From assembly GCA_019022495.1 (NCBI GenBank), contig JAFEKR010000002.1, positions 2,170,001-2,234,000 of the forward strand: 64,000 nt of DNA, in the 5' to 3' direction. Below the pieces are notes generated by a model. That model saw nothing but the letters and a program-made list of their open reading frames with translations, had not been told where the DNA came from and did no database searches. The translations under genes were made by a program, and so were the position numbers. Of the stretch, positions 22,369 through 34,032 are shown piece by piece; the stretch's first letter is position 1, and every line of letters begins with the position of its first letter. Origin of the DNA: Epichloe hybrida (Eukaryota; Ascomycota; Sordariomycetes; Hypocreales; Clavicipitaceae).

Positions 22369-24304
22369 TCACACATCCTCGTGGCCTTTTTCAACTCCAG
22401 GCTGTTGCTTGCCAATGTATTGGGATTTCTTCAACATGTTCCACTTGTCTTCTTCCGAGTCGAGGTGGCGGAAGCAGAACCAGAATGCGACACCGCCAAC
22501 AGTAGCAATGCAGGCAATGATGGTGTAGTTCCAAACCAGGAGAGGGTCGCCGGACAGGGGAGTGAATGCCTGGCCGATGGCGGACGAGACGGCGCTCATG
22601 AACAGGTTGATGCTCATCACTAGGGACTTCATGTTCTCGGGAGCCTTGGAGAAGGCATACTCGTATGAAGTGACGTTGGCGAAGATTTCGGCGACACCAA
22701 TCAGGATGTACGGCAAGCTCTGGGCCCAAACATTGATGGGCGCAGGGTCACACTTCTTGCCGTTGGCGTACCAGCCACAGGGGCTCTTCTCGTAAATGTA
22801 GTATTGCATGACGGCGGATGCCACCATGGACAGGGCAGCGATGAGGAAACCGCACGTCATTCGCTTGATGGGAGTGAAGGCGACCCCCATCTTGCGAAGG
22901 CCAGGGTAGAGCAAGTGATCAATGATGGGAATCATGACGACTATGGAAATGGGGTTCAGGTTCTGAAGAACATCGTTGGGGACGCCGTTTCGCTGCATCG
23001 TGCTGGCCTGGGTGGTCAAGTTGGCCGTCATCTGGTTATACGACAAGAAGAAGATGGGCAGGAACAGGAAGACCTTGCAGGCCATGAGACCGCGGCGGAC
23101 TTCGTCTACCCAGGCGTCGTCATAAGTCATCCAGACAGGGCGCTGCTCGACGGGGACCCGGGAGGGCTTGGCAACTTCCCAGGTGAATCCCTTGACACCT
23201 GAGCGCTTGCGGGCGAACCAGGCCATTTTGAGGAACTTGGAGAGGACGGAACCAGTAGGGGGCTTGAGCTTGTACTTGTTCTTCTGCGACCAGAGGACAA
23301 CGGGTGCGAGCAGGAACAGGGCAGTGGGAATAAGGAATGCGAGCCAGAAGCCGACGAGTTTCTCAACATATACCATGCCGATCTGGCCGGTGAGGGAGCC
23401 AATGTTGATGCATAGGTAGAAGTACAGAAAGATTCGGGTGTTGGTCACGGCGGGGTCGACAATGACGCGCTCGCCGTTGCGAAGTTGGATGCGAGGGAGA
23501 ACATCCTCGTTCTGTTCGGCAAGCAATGGAGAGACATTGGCCTTGAAGAAGCCAGTGCCGACGCAAAGACAAAGCAGACCGATGAGGAATGCCGCGAAGG
23601 ACGACTTGTTGTGTACAATGACTGCTGGCGCCGAGGCCGCGACCAAAACAGCGTGAGCAATGGTGGAGATGCCGATGGCGAGATGGAGAGTCCAGAAACG
23701 ACCCATGCGAGCGTCAGCAACCCAGGCACTGTTGTACTCGGTAGAGTGGAACAGAATCTCTGTTAGCAGGAGAGTCTACCACGGGGAAACCCAAAAGTTT
23801 CCATATAATAGCAGTCTAGTCAAGCAGGAAATGCAGAGCTTACCCGACAAGAGGCATCATATAAGCAAAGAACTGGTTAAACAGGCTGATACCCTGCGCA
23901 GCCTTGGGGCCCATACCCAAAGCGCCAGGGTTCCCGTCTGGATCAGGGTCGGCGCCGGTGGTAGAGCCTGCTGGCAGAGGGTGATTGACGAAATTTGTGT
24001 ACAAGACAGCCGAGCCGTAGTATGAGAAACGCTCGCAAAGCTCGACAAAGGCAATGGTCCACATGGCCCACATGATCTTTCCAGAAACACGGCGCAGGGT
24101 CCTCATCTCCTCGTCGGTGGGTTTGCCCTCGTAGTCATCGTCATCGTCATCAAGCATCCTCCCATCACGGTTCTGCAATGACGCCTCGCGGGCATGGACG
24201 TCCATTGAGCCCTTGGAAGGGTTCACGGCGTGGCCGCGGGTCTCAGGATCAGCCAAGCCCGACCGGGCAATGGCGTCGTTGTCAAGATTGACAGTGGTGG
24301 TCAT
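22369..24304 (-). CDS. ptr2: PTR2-type di/tripeptide proton symporter (606 aa)
   Basis: A plasma-membrane POT/PTR family oligopeptide transporter. The acidic cytoplasmic N-terminus (DDDDDDYEGKPTDEE) is followed by the TM1 signature FVELCERFSYYGSAVLYTNF, which carries the ExxERFxYY proton-coupling motif. The signature FFKANVSPLLAEQ is typical of fungal Ptr2. Further TM segments include LFLLAPVVLWSQ, VFLFLPIFFLSYNQM and NYTIIACIATVGGVAFWFCF; about 12 are expected. One intron, 23729-23843, joins MMPLVG to AWVADARMGRFW. The start is the first ATG, 24304. An alternative substrate (nitrate, drugs) is less likely given the ExxERFxYY and FFKANVSP motifs. Confidence 0.95.
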
Positions 24305-25092
24305 TGTGAAATGCAGTGTCTTTTGTGGTGAAGAATGAAACGAGGACGGAGCCTTCAGGACCGTGTCGGGGAATCGGGGATGCGGCCAGATTTAAACATG
24401 ACCCATGTACTGTATGTACGGATTATTACCGAGTACAACCAACAACGCTTCTTCATGGCCTGCGGTCCAAACGTGCTGGAGAAGTCGGGACAGATCCGGG
24501 GAACGACAACGACCGCATTCATTGTGCCGTGCTGCTCGACAGCCTCGACAGCCAAAAATGCGCCAAGGTTGGCCAAGGCATTCAAAAGATCCCAGTCGTG
24601 GCCGTGGCTTGCCGGGCTTGCCCCGCCCCGCTCCATCAGAGATAAGGGCCAAGATATTACCCGCAACCCTTTGCCTGTTGAGTGGCGAACTTATTCTGTT
24701 CTCCCCCGTTTGTGACGGTTCTGGCCTCGAAGCTGATTCACCAACTTGCAAGTGTGAGCGGGGACCTTGCTTCAATCGACCACCTGAACATCCACAACAT
24801 CCACAACATCGACGCCTCGTATCATGCAGGGCCGATTACGCCCGGTGTCGCTCAGCAATAGAATCGCCCCAATAAATCAACATGGGTAATCCGTACATAT
24901 TGACGAGTATGGTACTCCGTACTACCACTGTCAACCTTGTTCGAGCCCACGTTTTTGATGGCTGGTTGCATGTGGGAGAATGGCGTCAGCCTCGTTCCTC
25001 TCCCTTCTCCTTCGCGGGGCAGGCACAGTTGCGACGGAGCATGGGCACACACGCAGTCAATTGTGTTGGAAAAATGGGCTACCCGTCCCGGA
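24305..25092. other. Intergenic, promoter of ptr2 and 3' end of P450
   Basis: Upstream region of the PTR2 gene. Several overlapping ORFs exist on both strands but none shows family motifs or conserved splice patterns. Confidence 0.5.
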
Positions 25093-27069
25093 TCAGTCTT
25101 GGCAGGCGTCTCTTCTAGAAATAAATCGTACTTTGACACCTGAGAGCATGAAGAGGAAGTACGCTTCCTTGTCTGCATCGTCCGGGATGGAAACCTCCAC
25201 GTCAAAGTTGGCAAAAAGGGTGGCAATAATCTTGAACACCATCACCTCTGCCAAATTCCGTCCTGGACAACTCCTTGAACCGCCGCCCCAATTAAGACTG
25301 TACTTCTCCATCATGCGAACAGATCTGGGTACAGTCTCGGCTCCCGTCTCGGTCTCGGCGCATAGCCAACGACGTGGCTCGTATGAATCTGGCTTGGCGC
25401 CAAAAATCTCCTCTTTACGATGCAACGCGATAGGATTGCATCCCACAGTTGTATTGGGAGGCACACTGAATCCATGTAAATGTAAACCCGTGCGTGGTGT
25501 CTTGCGTGGAAGCGACATGGCTACCACGGGGTGAAGTCGCATAGCTTCGCGAATGGCAGCCTTTGTATAAGGCAGTCGGTTACTACCTGCGTATGCAGAT
25601 GCACCTTTTGTCGTTCGCACTTCATTGGTGACCGTTTGTTGGACGTTACTGTGAGATCCGATCATGGCCACGGCCGCCGTCAAGGTTGATGCCATGGTTT
25701 CATGGCCAGCGCCGAAGTTGGTAACAGCCATCTTGCGAAGGTAGTTGTCGTTGAATTCGGGCTTTTCCTTATGCAGCTGAATCAGATCGCCAAAAATGTC
25801 CATGCGCTTGTCCTTATGTGAGTTCGGCCTGAGCAAAGCTCTGATGCGACGTACCACCAGCCTATTCACATGCTGTTGCATGTTAGCTGAGTAGCTTTTG
25901 CATGCCGCGATTTGTGCTCAGCGCGGATACTCACTGGGAAGAAGGGTCTGAACTCTTTCGGAGTCTTGTAAGTGACCCCCCACCAATATGCGAATAGTCT
26001 CCCCAGATGTGGCGACCATTGTTCCAACTTTTTCATGGTTGGGAACACCCCGAACAGGCTCTTTCTTCGCCAGCCTTGATAACTGTGTTCCAATGTTCCC
26101 CAGTCAGCGCCATCGCGAAACATCCCTGGAGACCATGACAGCACAGCTGCGCCCAGGCACTCTACCGTAATGATATGCATCCACTCCTTGAGGTCGACTT
26201 CTTGGCCATCAAGCTCTGCGAGTCGTTTTATCGCGACCTTGAGCGCCGAGCTAATGGCCTCCTCATGCTTCAAGATATTCGCAGCACTGTAGACTCTGCC
26301 TATCAAGCGTCTCTGTAGGCGGTATCGCTTCATACTGCGCTCTGATAACAGATCCAACGTGTCTGTAAAGTGTGTCTCGAGCCGCCAGTCGACGTGCGGC
26401 CTACTCAAAGCTGTGGCCACTGATTTGAAACCTCAGCTTCTTTGTGTCTTTGTGTAGTTGTGTCTCGGTAACAGCAAACTTACGATAGAAATCTGACTTC
26501 TCGAATCCTTTACCAGTGCCTGGAAAAGCTCGCCCCATGTCAGCTTCATTCTCGTCCATAAATGCCCGGGCACCGGTTTGCGTACAGTAAATCTGATCAA
26601 ATGCTTCCGGGGTGTTGAACCACACCTCATTCGGGCCAACTCGTACAACGTCGCCGTACTTCTTGTGCAATTCCAGCCCTAGCTTCGCCATTCTTCCTTG
26701 AACTATATTCTCAGCATACCAAAAGTCGGACATGGCAGCCAGTTTGGGGCCGGGCACCCGGGCCAGTGGGTGGAAAGTGATGCGATACAGCGGTACAGTA
26801 ATGGCAAGCACAAGCAATGCTAAGCAGCTAAAGCGCAGCGTGGCAAGTAAAATCCTGCTCAAGTCAATGGCATTCGCCACGGTGAAATTGAACAACAGCA
26901 TGAAGGCAGCGGTTTCGCCTATATGGCGAGCAAAATCCTTGCCGAATTTCCCTCCAACTAACCCAGCGATGAAGTCACCACATTCAAAGTCGTCTTTGCC
27001 AAAACCGAGCCAGACATTGAGGTGAGATGCCTTGAGCGTTCGAGACACGACGGAGGATATACTCGCCAC
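25093..27069 (-). CDS. Cytochrome P450 (up to 616 aa)
   Basis: Complete P450 in three exons: 27069-26484, 26419-25935, 25872-25093 (introns 26420-26483 and 25873-25934, both GT-AG). Motifs: membrane segment LALLVLAITVPLYRITFH, hinge HPLARVPGPKLAAMSDFW, KYGDVVRVGPNEVWF, I-helix NFGAGHETMAST, ExxR in REAMRLHPV, PERF-like YEPRRWL, heme loop SLNWGGGSRSCPGRNLAEV. The heme loop has Trp where Phe is usual. The start is uncertain: ATG 27069 gives an unusual 56-residue extension; the internal ATG 26901 (MLLFNFTVANAID) gives a normal 560 aa protein. It lies 342 bp downstream of a co-oriented drug-antiporter gene, so the two may work together (inference). Confidence 0.9.
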
Positions 27070-27411
27070 AAGACGAGGCGGCCATGGTCGTTTGGTGCCG
27101 CAATTAAGATGAAGACTCTGTCCATGTGTGTGCAGTGTGCACTGTGCAAGTTGTCGAAGATGAAAAATTCACGGCCTAACCTTGCTGGAGTGCCTAGGGT
27201 AGTTGGAGTGGGGCTCGGTAAATAAAGGAGACACGCAACGCTGTCCCGCAATGTTCATATTTATTATTCTTGTCTCGAGGACTTTTGTATTCTCAAAATG
27301 AGGAAAATGTTGACATACTTTCATGTACGCTGTGCAAATCAAACGACCTGCTTATACGATGTCTTCATCACTTGCGACTTAGCACTTCAATGACACCTCC
27401 TCAGCATCGAT
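27070..27411. other. Short intergenic region
   Basis: Holds the promoter of the minus-strand P450 and the 3' end of the MFS gene. No gene seen. Confidence 0.5.
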
Positions 27412-29025
27412 TCAATCGGTGGCGGAACCATGGTCCTCCACGCTTTGCAATTTCTTCTTTTCCTCCCGCGCTTTTGCCTTTTCCCTCCACCTCATACCAA
27501 ATTTGAGAAGCACGAGCAAGGGAACTAAACTTATGAAATACAGGCCTCCGACAAGTGTAAATGCGGGACCAACCCCCATGGCATCGATCATAGGGATAAT
27601 GGCAGCACTGGCACCAGCACCGACAAGACAGCGAGTGAGGTTGTTGGCAGCGGTCGCGGTACCGGCCTTTCCAGGGTTGAAGTCGACGAGCAAAATGTTG
27701 GTAGCGTTGTTGAACCCAATCATGCCGATGCCTAGCATGAAACTCAACAAGCACGGCACAGCGACGTGGGTGACCGCATACATTGCCCATCCCCAACCGA
27801 TCAAACTCGTTCCAGCGAGGCCAAGCAACGGAAGCCCAATTTCGAGACGGGCTCGTTCCAGAGGAAATTCTGAGAGATCTTGTTGTCGCCTGCGATCGTA
27901 AGGAACGCCAGATCTGATGCAATGACGCTTGAAGTTGTAGTTGATGAAGGGGCCAACAATCAATGCAGCGCCGATAGACCCAACGGCCAAGGGCAGGTAC
28001 ATCAAGCCAACTTGGACTTCATTGTAGCCGTATTTATTCGCGAACAGGGTTGGCATCGCCGTCGAGATGCAGTAAAAGCCAGCAAAAACAAGGCTGCTGG
28101 TCCAGAGCAACAGACCGTTCACTCTCTCAAAAAGGAGAAACAATGATTCGAGAACATTTGGCACTTGAAACTTGAAGTTGTCCTGCTTGCTTGCCGAGCT
28201 CGCGCCTGCTGCCACTTTCTCGAGTGTGTTCCCGCGTCGGAGCTTTCTCCTCCGCCGACGCTGTATAGTCTGCCAGACAGACCTGTACAGAGGGGGCGGA
28301 GGGACGGAGCCATCGTCGACTATTCGACGACACGTCTCTGGGAAAAACAAGATGATGAACACCAACGCCACGGCAGAAGATATAGCGAGGAACCAAAATA
28401 TAGATCTCCAACCAAGATATTGAGAAAGAAGCCCGCCAATGATGGGTCCAAGCGATGGAGCAAAAACTGTTGGAACAACGGTGAGCCCAATGTACTGCCC
28501 CCTCTCAGCTGACGTCACAACGTCTGCAACGACGGCTGTACAAAGGGCGACGGTGCTACTTGATCCAGCGGACTGGAGACATCTCAGACCAAGAAGAGCA
28601 CCATAACTCGGAGCTAAAGCAAGCCCGATGTTGGCTGCGATGTAAACGACGAAGCATCCGACGTACGCCGGTCGGCGGCCCCCACTGTCGGCTAGTGAGC
28701 CTATAAACATGGGAGTTATGCCTTGAAAGATCATATAAGTCGTTATTGTCAAGTTGATCTGCGTATCAGTCACCTGAAGATCTTTTGACAGCTGCGTCAA
28801 TGCTGGCAAGTATATCTGAGCGGTTAGAGGTGAGAAGATTGCCGTGCAGGCAGCACCAAGGACGACACTTCGTTTTTGCCATGATGTCAAGACTGAATAC
28901 GGTGCCGCGTTGTTTTCTCCCGAGGGTGAAGGCGACTTTTCAATGTCCGTGTGACTGTGTTCATTTGATGATGGCAACGCACCCTGTTGGCCGTTTTCAA
29001 GCGATTTCGGATTCGCCTGCTTCAT
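27412..29025 (-). CDS. MFS drug:H+ antiporter, DHA1 family (QDR-like, 537 aa)
   Basis: A single-exon 12-TM major facilitator. A hydrophilic N-terminus (SHTDIEKSPSPSGENN) precedes TM1-2 with IFSPLTAQIYLPALTQL. The MFS loop signature GSLADSGGRRP follows, then RCLQSAGSSSTVALC and the antiporter motif C region PSLGPIIGGLLSQYLGWRSIFWFL. A basic central loop (TIQRRRRRKLRRGN) separates the two halves, and GFNNATNILLVDFNPGKAGTA in the C-half is typical of fungal QDR/DHA1 exporters. ATG 29025 was taken; the upstream in-frame codon is GTG. Likely exports small toxic or secondary compounds; it is next to a P450. Confidence 0.92.
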   Translation of the reverse strand: MKQANPKSLENGQQGALPSSNEHSHTDIEKSPSPSGENNAAPYSVLTSWQKRSVVLGAACTAIFSPLTAQIYLPALTQLSKDLQVTDTQINLTITTYMIFQGITPMFIGSLADSGGRRPAYVGCFVVYIAANIGLALAPSYGALLGLRCLQSAGSSSTVALCTAVVADVVTSAERGQYIGLTVVPTVFAPSLGPIIGGLLSQYLGWRSIFWFLAISSAVALVFIILFFPETCRRIVDDGSVPPPPLYRSVWQTIQRRRRRKLRRGNTLEKVAAGASSASKQDNFKFQVPNVLESLFLLFERVNGLLLWTSSLVFAGFYCISTAMPTLFANKYGYNEVQVGLMYLPLAVGSIGAALIVGPFINYNFKRHCIRSGVPYDRRRQQDLSEFPLERARLEIGLPLLGLAGTSLIGWGWAMYAVTHVAVPCLLSFMLGIGMIGFNNATNILLVDFNPGKAGTATAANNLTRCLVGAGASAAIIPMIDAMGVGPAFTLVGGLYFISLVPLLVLLKFGMRWREKAKAREEKKKLQSVEDHGSATD

Positions 29026-29853
29026 GGCCACCTATGTTCAGGTTGATTCTCAGATCAGGCATCAGAGTGTTATTAGAACCATTCGATCGAAGCCAGAAAG
29101 ACGAAAAATACCTCTGGGAGGGAGCCTTTTTGTCTGAGATCCAGACGATGCGCCACCCCTGCCGTTGTCGGGGATTTGTCCCAATTTTCGGGCATATAAG
29201 GTGGGGCGTGGCACGGGTAGGACATGACGGCCGGCAGAACGGCGAGTCTGGTGCCGGATCGGTGCCGGATCGGTGCCGACGTCGGCCAAAAGTTGTGCAA
29301 CTAGCGGGCCTTGTCGACGGAACATTTGGGGTGAAGGTCCAGTTGATGCTTTTGATGATGAACTTGGCAGTTGATGAATACTAGGTTTTCCTGCTAGTTG
29401 TGCAGTATGACATGAGGAGCCTGCTCAGATCTTGAACAGGGGCCTGATGTACAGTGGGTGTAATAGGAACGGCACACTCAATCAACTGTTGAAAGCAACA
29501 GACTAGCGACGATCAAGTCAGAAGAGCGGTTCGCTATCAATCAAACAATTTTTTTTAATCTTATTCTATAATGTGCGTTAAGCCAATCTTGCTATCTGCG
29601 TATTTGATGGAATCGGTACCTAGGTAAAGCAAATAATTAGTAAGTACGGATTATTACTGGTTGTAGCAAAAGATGTCAAGGGCAAATGAACAGCGGGCTC
29701 AGAGATATTCCGCTTCCGCCTGCACGACCCCTGAGCCAGGTACAAGCCACGTACCTTGGTGCCATTGTATTTTCGGCGGAGCCAGAGGAGCTAACAAGGA
29801 CACGATCTTCACAAGCTGCAACTTGCGCGCTGCACAACATCAAGGCTGCTATC
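29026..29853. other. Divergent promoter region
   Basis: Lies between the minus-strand MFS gene and plus-strand bos1. It has a duplicated GGTGCCGGATC at about 29250-29275. No gene seen. Confidence 0.5.
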
Positions 29854-30638
29854 ATGGTGAGCGACCCCGGATTGTATTTCATATGTAACAAGTCTAATTC
29901 CCATATCAATAGAACGTCCAGTATAATTCTGCCCTGCGGCAGAGCAAATCAATCCGCAGCGAACTCGAGACGCTCAACTCCAAAGGCGCCCCCTCCGCCG
30001 GTGACATTGGCAATGTGTCGGCGTCGTTGTCGTCATTCTCCAAGACGATCGACGAATACAACCAACTTGCACGGCAAGAAATAGTTCCAAAGAAGCAAAG
30101 CGAAGCCTTCGAGCGGGTCAAGCGATTTCGAGAAGACCTGTCCGATTTCCGATCCCAGATCGATGGCCTGAAGAAAGCTCGAGACGACGCACATCACCAG
30201 AATAACAGAGCAGAATTGCTCGGCAGGAGACCTTATAATGCCACTCCCGAGAATCCATACGCAAACACTCCGACGAGTACCAACTCTGCCTTCCAGCCTC
30301 GGCAATCGTCACAACCGAGCGGTCATTTGACAACCGGGTCCGCAGACGAAATGCGAGAGGCGCATGCTTTCAGAGAGCAGAACTTCTTGGCCAATACTCA
30401 CTCAGCCCTGGATGAATATATTTCCAGGGGCCAGGCCGTTCTGGGCGACTTGGGACAGCAACGGGAAATGCTCAAGAACACGCAAAAGAGACTGTACAGC
30501 GTTGGCACCACCCTGGGAATCAGCGGAGATACTATACGAATGGTGGAAAGGCGGGCTCGACAAGACAAGTGGCTGTTTTCGGGAGGAGTCGTCGTCTTCT
30601 TCGCATTCTGTTGGTTAGTGTTGCACTACCTACGATGA
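29854..30638 (+). CDS. bos1: Bos1/membrin-type Qb-SNARE of ER-Golgi transport (242 aa)
   Basis: A tail-anchored SNARE for ER-to-Golgi vesicle fusion. The first coding exon is only the ATG (29854-29856), directly followed by GTGAGC; after the intron 29857-29912 (ending CAATAG) the protein continues NVQYNSALRQSKSIRSELE, matching the usual Bos1 N-terminus. Then come SASLSSFSKTIDEYNQLARQ, KRFREDLSDFRSQIDGLKKA, NRAELLGRRPY and the SNARE helix region LDEYISRGQAVLGDLGQQRE with the zero-layer Gln. The C-terminal anchor is WLFSGGVVVFFAFCWLVLHY. Starting at the internal Met (30015) would lose the conserved N-terminus, which supports the tiny first exon. Confidence 0.95.
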
Positions 30639-30826
30639 ACAAGTGCGTTTTCGGCTGCGGGTATGCTGTACTTGGCCATGAACATTAAGCATGGCGTCTT
30701 TGGGGTATATGGGTCAGTACATTTGCAGATTTCTCTTCTTCTTACGGGGAGCTTTTCAACTTTTCAACTTTTTTTCCGGAAATTCTCCATTTCCCTTTTG
30801 ATTGATTTCCGTCGGCTTCGCCCATT

Positions 30827-31784
30827 CTAAACCTCGTCTTCCCCGTCAACAGGACGAAGAGCTATGGTGAAAAGCACATCCTTTGTGGTATGGATCTCGA
30901 CACATCTAGTACGAGGCAACACGTGATTACTGGTGCTTAGCTTTCCTCCAATCTTTGACTCCCAGTCAGACACATCCCATTCCAGGCCTCTGGTGGTGAT
31001 CCGGCTAGGCTCTTGAAGCGGGATGATTCCAACGTGTTTCCCAAACACAGCATCCTCGCCGTCTTCATTGACGTGAATCTTGTGTGTTCCGGATTTCAGC
31101 AAAAAAGTCAGACTTGATCCGGACAGCAGGTATATTCGGCCAGTGGCGTAATCAGGCTCTGATTGAAAGAGATAAAGGTGGTGAAGCTGACTCAGGCCTT
31201 GATCAACCCGGCCGCCGATGCCGCCGAGCGCGACTATATCCACGGCGCCTAGCTGTGACTTGCGAATCCAGTTGATGGCTTTCCCGAAGTCGGCGGATTC
31301 CTGGTCAGTGTCGTGAATGACCAGTGCGGGCGTGGGCTGTGACGAGTAGAAGTCCCTCACGGAGGGAGAAAGGGAGTCCAAATCACCAATGATGGCTTGC
31401 AGATTCGACTAAATAATGTTTTAGCCCCTCCATAAAATCAACGGCATATACCTCGAGTTCTGGGGCAACTGATCCACTGACAAATTTCCCTCGGAACGAA
31501 GACAGCTCATGCAGTCGATTGGCGCCGCCATCGGCAGCAACTCTCAGTTTCGCTATACAACAACCCTGGTCAGCATGCAATGTAATCTGATGACATTTGA
31601 GCTGCAAAAAATGTGATGGGGTTCCCCCGCAGGCAGATTGTCGTTTACCATTCTTCCACAGTCTGCGCAAGGTGGCTCCATTTTTCAAAGGCTGGTTAAG
31701 GACCAATAACGCAAATTCCTGGAAATTATCATGATCATCCTCTAGCAGCTTGGCGGGGTGCCACTCAAATTCCTTGGTGGACAT
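30827..31784 (-). CDS. thi80: Thiamine pyrophosphokinase (272 aa)
   Basis: Converts thiamine and ATP to thiamine diphosphate. Three exons: 31784-31649, 31552-31452, 31408-30827. Joined, they read ALLVLNQPL...LRRLWKNAKLRVAADGGANRLHEL, then VAPELESNLQAIIGDLDSLS, then DTDQESADFGKAINWI and ALGGIGGRVDQGLSQLHHLY. The DGGANR, GDLDS, D(T)DQxxxDFxK and GGRxDQ signatures are all present, and the C-terminal thiamine-binding part includes GIIPLQEP. ATG 31784 (MSTKEFEWHPAKLL) is preferred over upstream in-frame codons, which give a low-complexity leader. Confidence 0.96.
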
Positions 31785-32321
31785 GTTACAGCTTGCAATG
31801 AGCCTTGGTCGCCTTGTCCTGGAAAGTTTTTGGAAAGAATTATATGTTTCCGTCGATGTTATCCAAAAGGGCGTTGTTTTTGGTGCCGACGAGTGACGAA
31901 AGGAAGGCGGCGGACTGAGACTGAGGCGGTCTGTCGCCCGGGGTGGGAGAAATTGACATGGACCAGACAACTTTCAGGACGACGAGAGGGTGTGAATCAT
32001 TAATCTTCAAGGGTGGCAATTTCTCAAGCATATGTAGGCGCGCGCACCGACTACCAGGGTCAAGTTTCGCACAGTAATGGAATTTGTTGGATGCACAATG
32101 CACACAAAGTTCGTGTTTTATATAACACGTGGCAGCTGCATATTCCAAAACGCTTGTGTCATGGCTTGTGCTTGTGTGTCGAGCGCTCTTCGGATAACCG
32201 GATAACCGGATAACCGGATAAACACCGGTGTGGTGGTTGGTGCTTTTTTTTTTTTTTGCTGACTTTTAACCGCCGTCCCGTCCGTGGGTGTCATCGGGTA
32301 CGCTGACCAATCGATCCGTAC

Positions 32322-32357
<36 letters not shown>

Positions 32358-32479
32358 CCTGGTGGAATAATTATTTCCAGTCAATGAATGCATTGCTCAC
32401 GTAGTAATAATCCGTATCACAACCCGGGTTTCGCAACATCGTGGAAAAATTCCCGTTTCCGTCTCGGCAGGGCCACAAC
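31785..32479. other. Divergent promoter with tandem repeat and long T tract
   Basis: Between the thiamine pyrophosphokinase and mia40 starts. It contains four copies of GGATAACC (about 32192-32222) and a T tract of about 35 nt (32323-32357). No gene seen. Confidence 0.6.
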
Positions 32480-33558
32480 ATGTATCGCGCAACCTTGCGA
32501 ACCGCGTCGCGACAGACTCTGGGACGTCTGCGCCCGCAGGCCTCCCGGTCTGCACCTCGACGGTTTGCGTCGACGTCGACGTCGACGTCCACATCCCCTG
32601 CCGATCGGCCACGATCATGGAAGAGCCTCGCGCTGAGATGCGGTCTGGCCATTGGCGCCGTCTCCTATTATTACAGCACAAACTCCGTATTCGCAGAGGA
32701 GACAGAACAAGGTACTTCCCAGTCCGCCCGCCCGCCCGCCCGCCGCGTCACCAACAAGTTTTTCAAGCAAACATCATCCCGGCTAACCAGCGCCCAACGG
32801 CAAAAAGCACCCCGACCAATATCCGCCCCGTTGACTTTCGCAGAATCCGATCTGCCCACCGTCGAGTCTGTCGTCGAGAAAAAGCGGCAGCAGCTGCGGG
32901 GCGAATCCGAAGAGCAGCCGCCCAGATCATCCCGAGTCCAGTCGACCAAATCCACAACCCCTGAGATCCAACCCAGCACCGACGCGCAGACGACCGCGGC
33001 GTCTGCTTCCCCAGAGGCGCCGCTGGAGCTGGAGGAGGAGGAGGGCGGCCAAGAGGGCGCGTTCAACCCCGAAACCGGCGAAATCAACTGGGATTGCCCA
33101 TGTCTTGGTGGAATGGCCCACGGTCCTTGTGGCGAGGACTTCAAGACGGCCTTCAGCTGCTTCGTCTTCTCCAACGCGGAGCCCAAGGGCATGGACTGCA
33201 TCGATAAGTTCCAGTATGTCGAGGCTTTTTCTTCAAGTGCCGACGCACCACGGGGAGTTACGCTGACACGCGTTACAGAGGCATGCAGGAATGCTTTAGA
33301 CGATACCCGGATATCTACGGCGCCGAACTCACAGATGATGAGGGCGGTGAAGACGGAGCACCTGAGGGGGACGGAGCTTCCCGCGAGGAAGATGCTTCAA
33401 ATTCCTCTTCAAAAATTGACCCACTCGAGACGCAAGAGTCGAAAAGTGCTCGGCCAGTGGCCGACAATGGTGTACCAAAGCAGTGGGAGGACGCCACCGA
33501 CGCGGACAGGAAGGACGCACAAGAGGAACAGCCAGGAAAGCTGGAAAGCAAGGAATAG
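32480..33558 (+). CDS. mia40: Mia40-type mitochondrial intermembrane-space import oxidoreductase (337 aa)
   Basis: Oxidises and traps cysteine-rich proteins imported into the mitochondrial intermembrane space. The Arg-rich N-terminus ([20 protein letters not shown]) is a mitochondrial presequence, followed by a hydrophobic anchor ([16 protein letters not shown]) and a long disordered acidic spacer. The catalytic core reads WDCPCLGG with the redox CPC, then the twin CX9C pair [13 protein letters not shown] and DCIDKFQGMQEC, ending FRRYPDIYG. One intron, 33214-33278, falls inside the second CX9C motif; splicing restores its spacing, which fixes the exon boundaries. The acidic C-terminal tail ([16 protein letters not shown]) is typical of fungal orthologues. 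Confidence 0.97.
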
Positions 33559-34032
33559 AGCATGCTATTGTAATATGTATCTATCGCATGGGTGGCGATA
33601 ATGTATTTTTCTTTTTTTCTTTGGGGGGGGCACTTTTCCAGACCCGTGCCCCATGTAGAATTTGCCATGGTGGCATGCTTGTACAACAACACACTGTACG
33701 AGACGGATATGCATAGGTGGAAAAGGCTATGGAACATGGACGGGCAAAGTATCAAGCTACACCATTGAGCACCATAATATTTGTCTCCACTCGGAACGGC
33801 ATCTCATCTCGTGGTACATGAATCGGAACGCGACATGGCCAGGCGTCGTGCATGGACATTGCTGACTGCAGATTTCAGTCGCAACATGATGCTGAATTGT
33901 ACATTTAACATTAGACTCAAGAAAATAAAATATAAACTATAAAGAAATGCATCAATACCGTTACAACCAACGCCGCCAAAAAAAAAAAGAGAGAAAGTGT
34001 GCGATATGGCATCGCCATCCCAACTCTCACAT
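33559..34032. other. Convergent intergenic region
   Basis: 3' flanks of mia40 and the OM14-type gene, with poly-T, poly-G and poly-A tracts. No gene seen. Confidence 0.5.
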
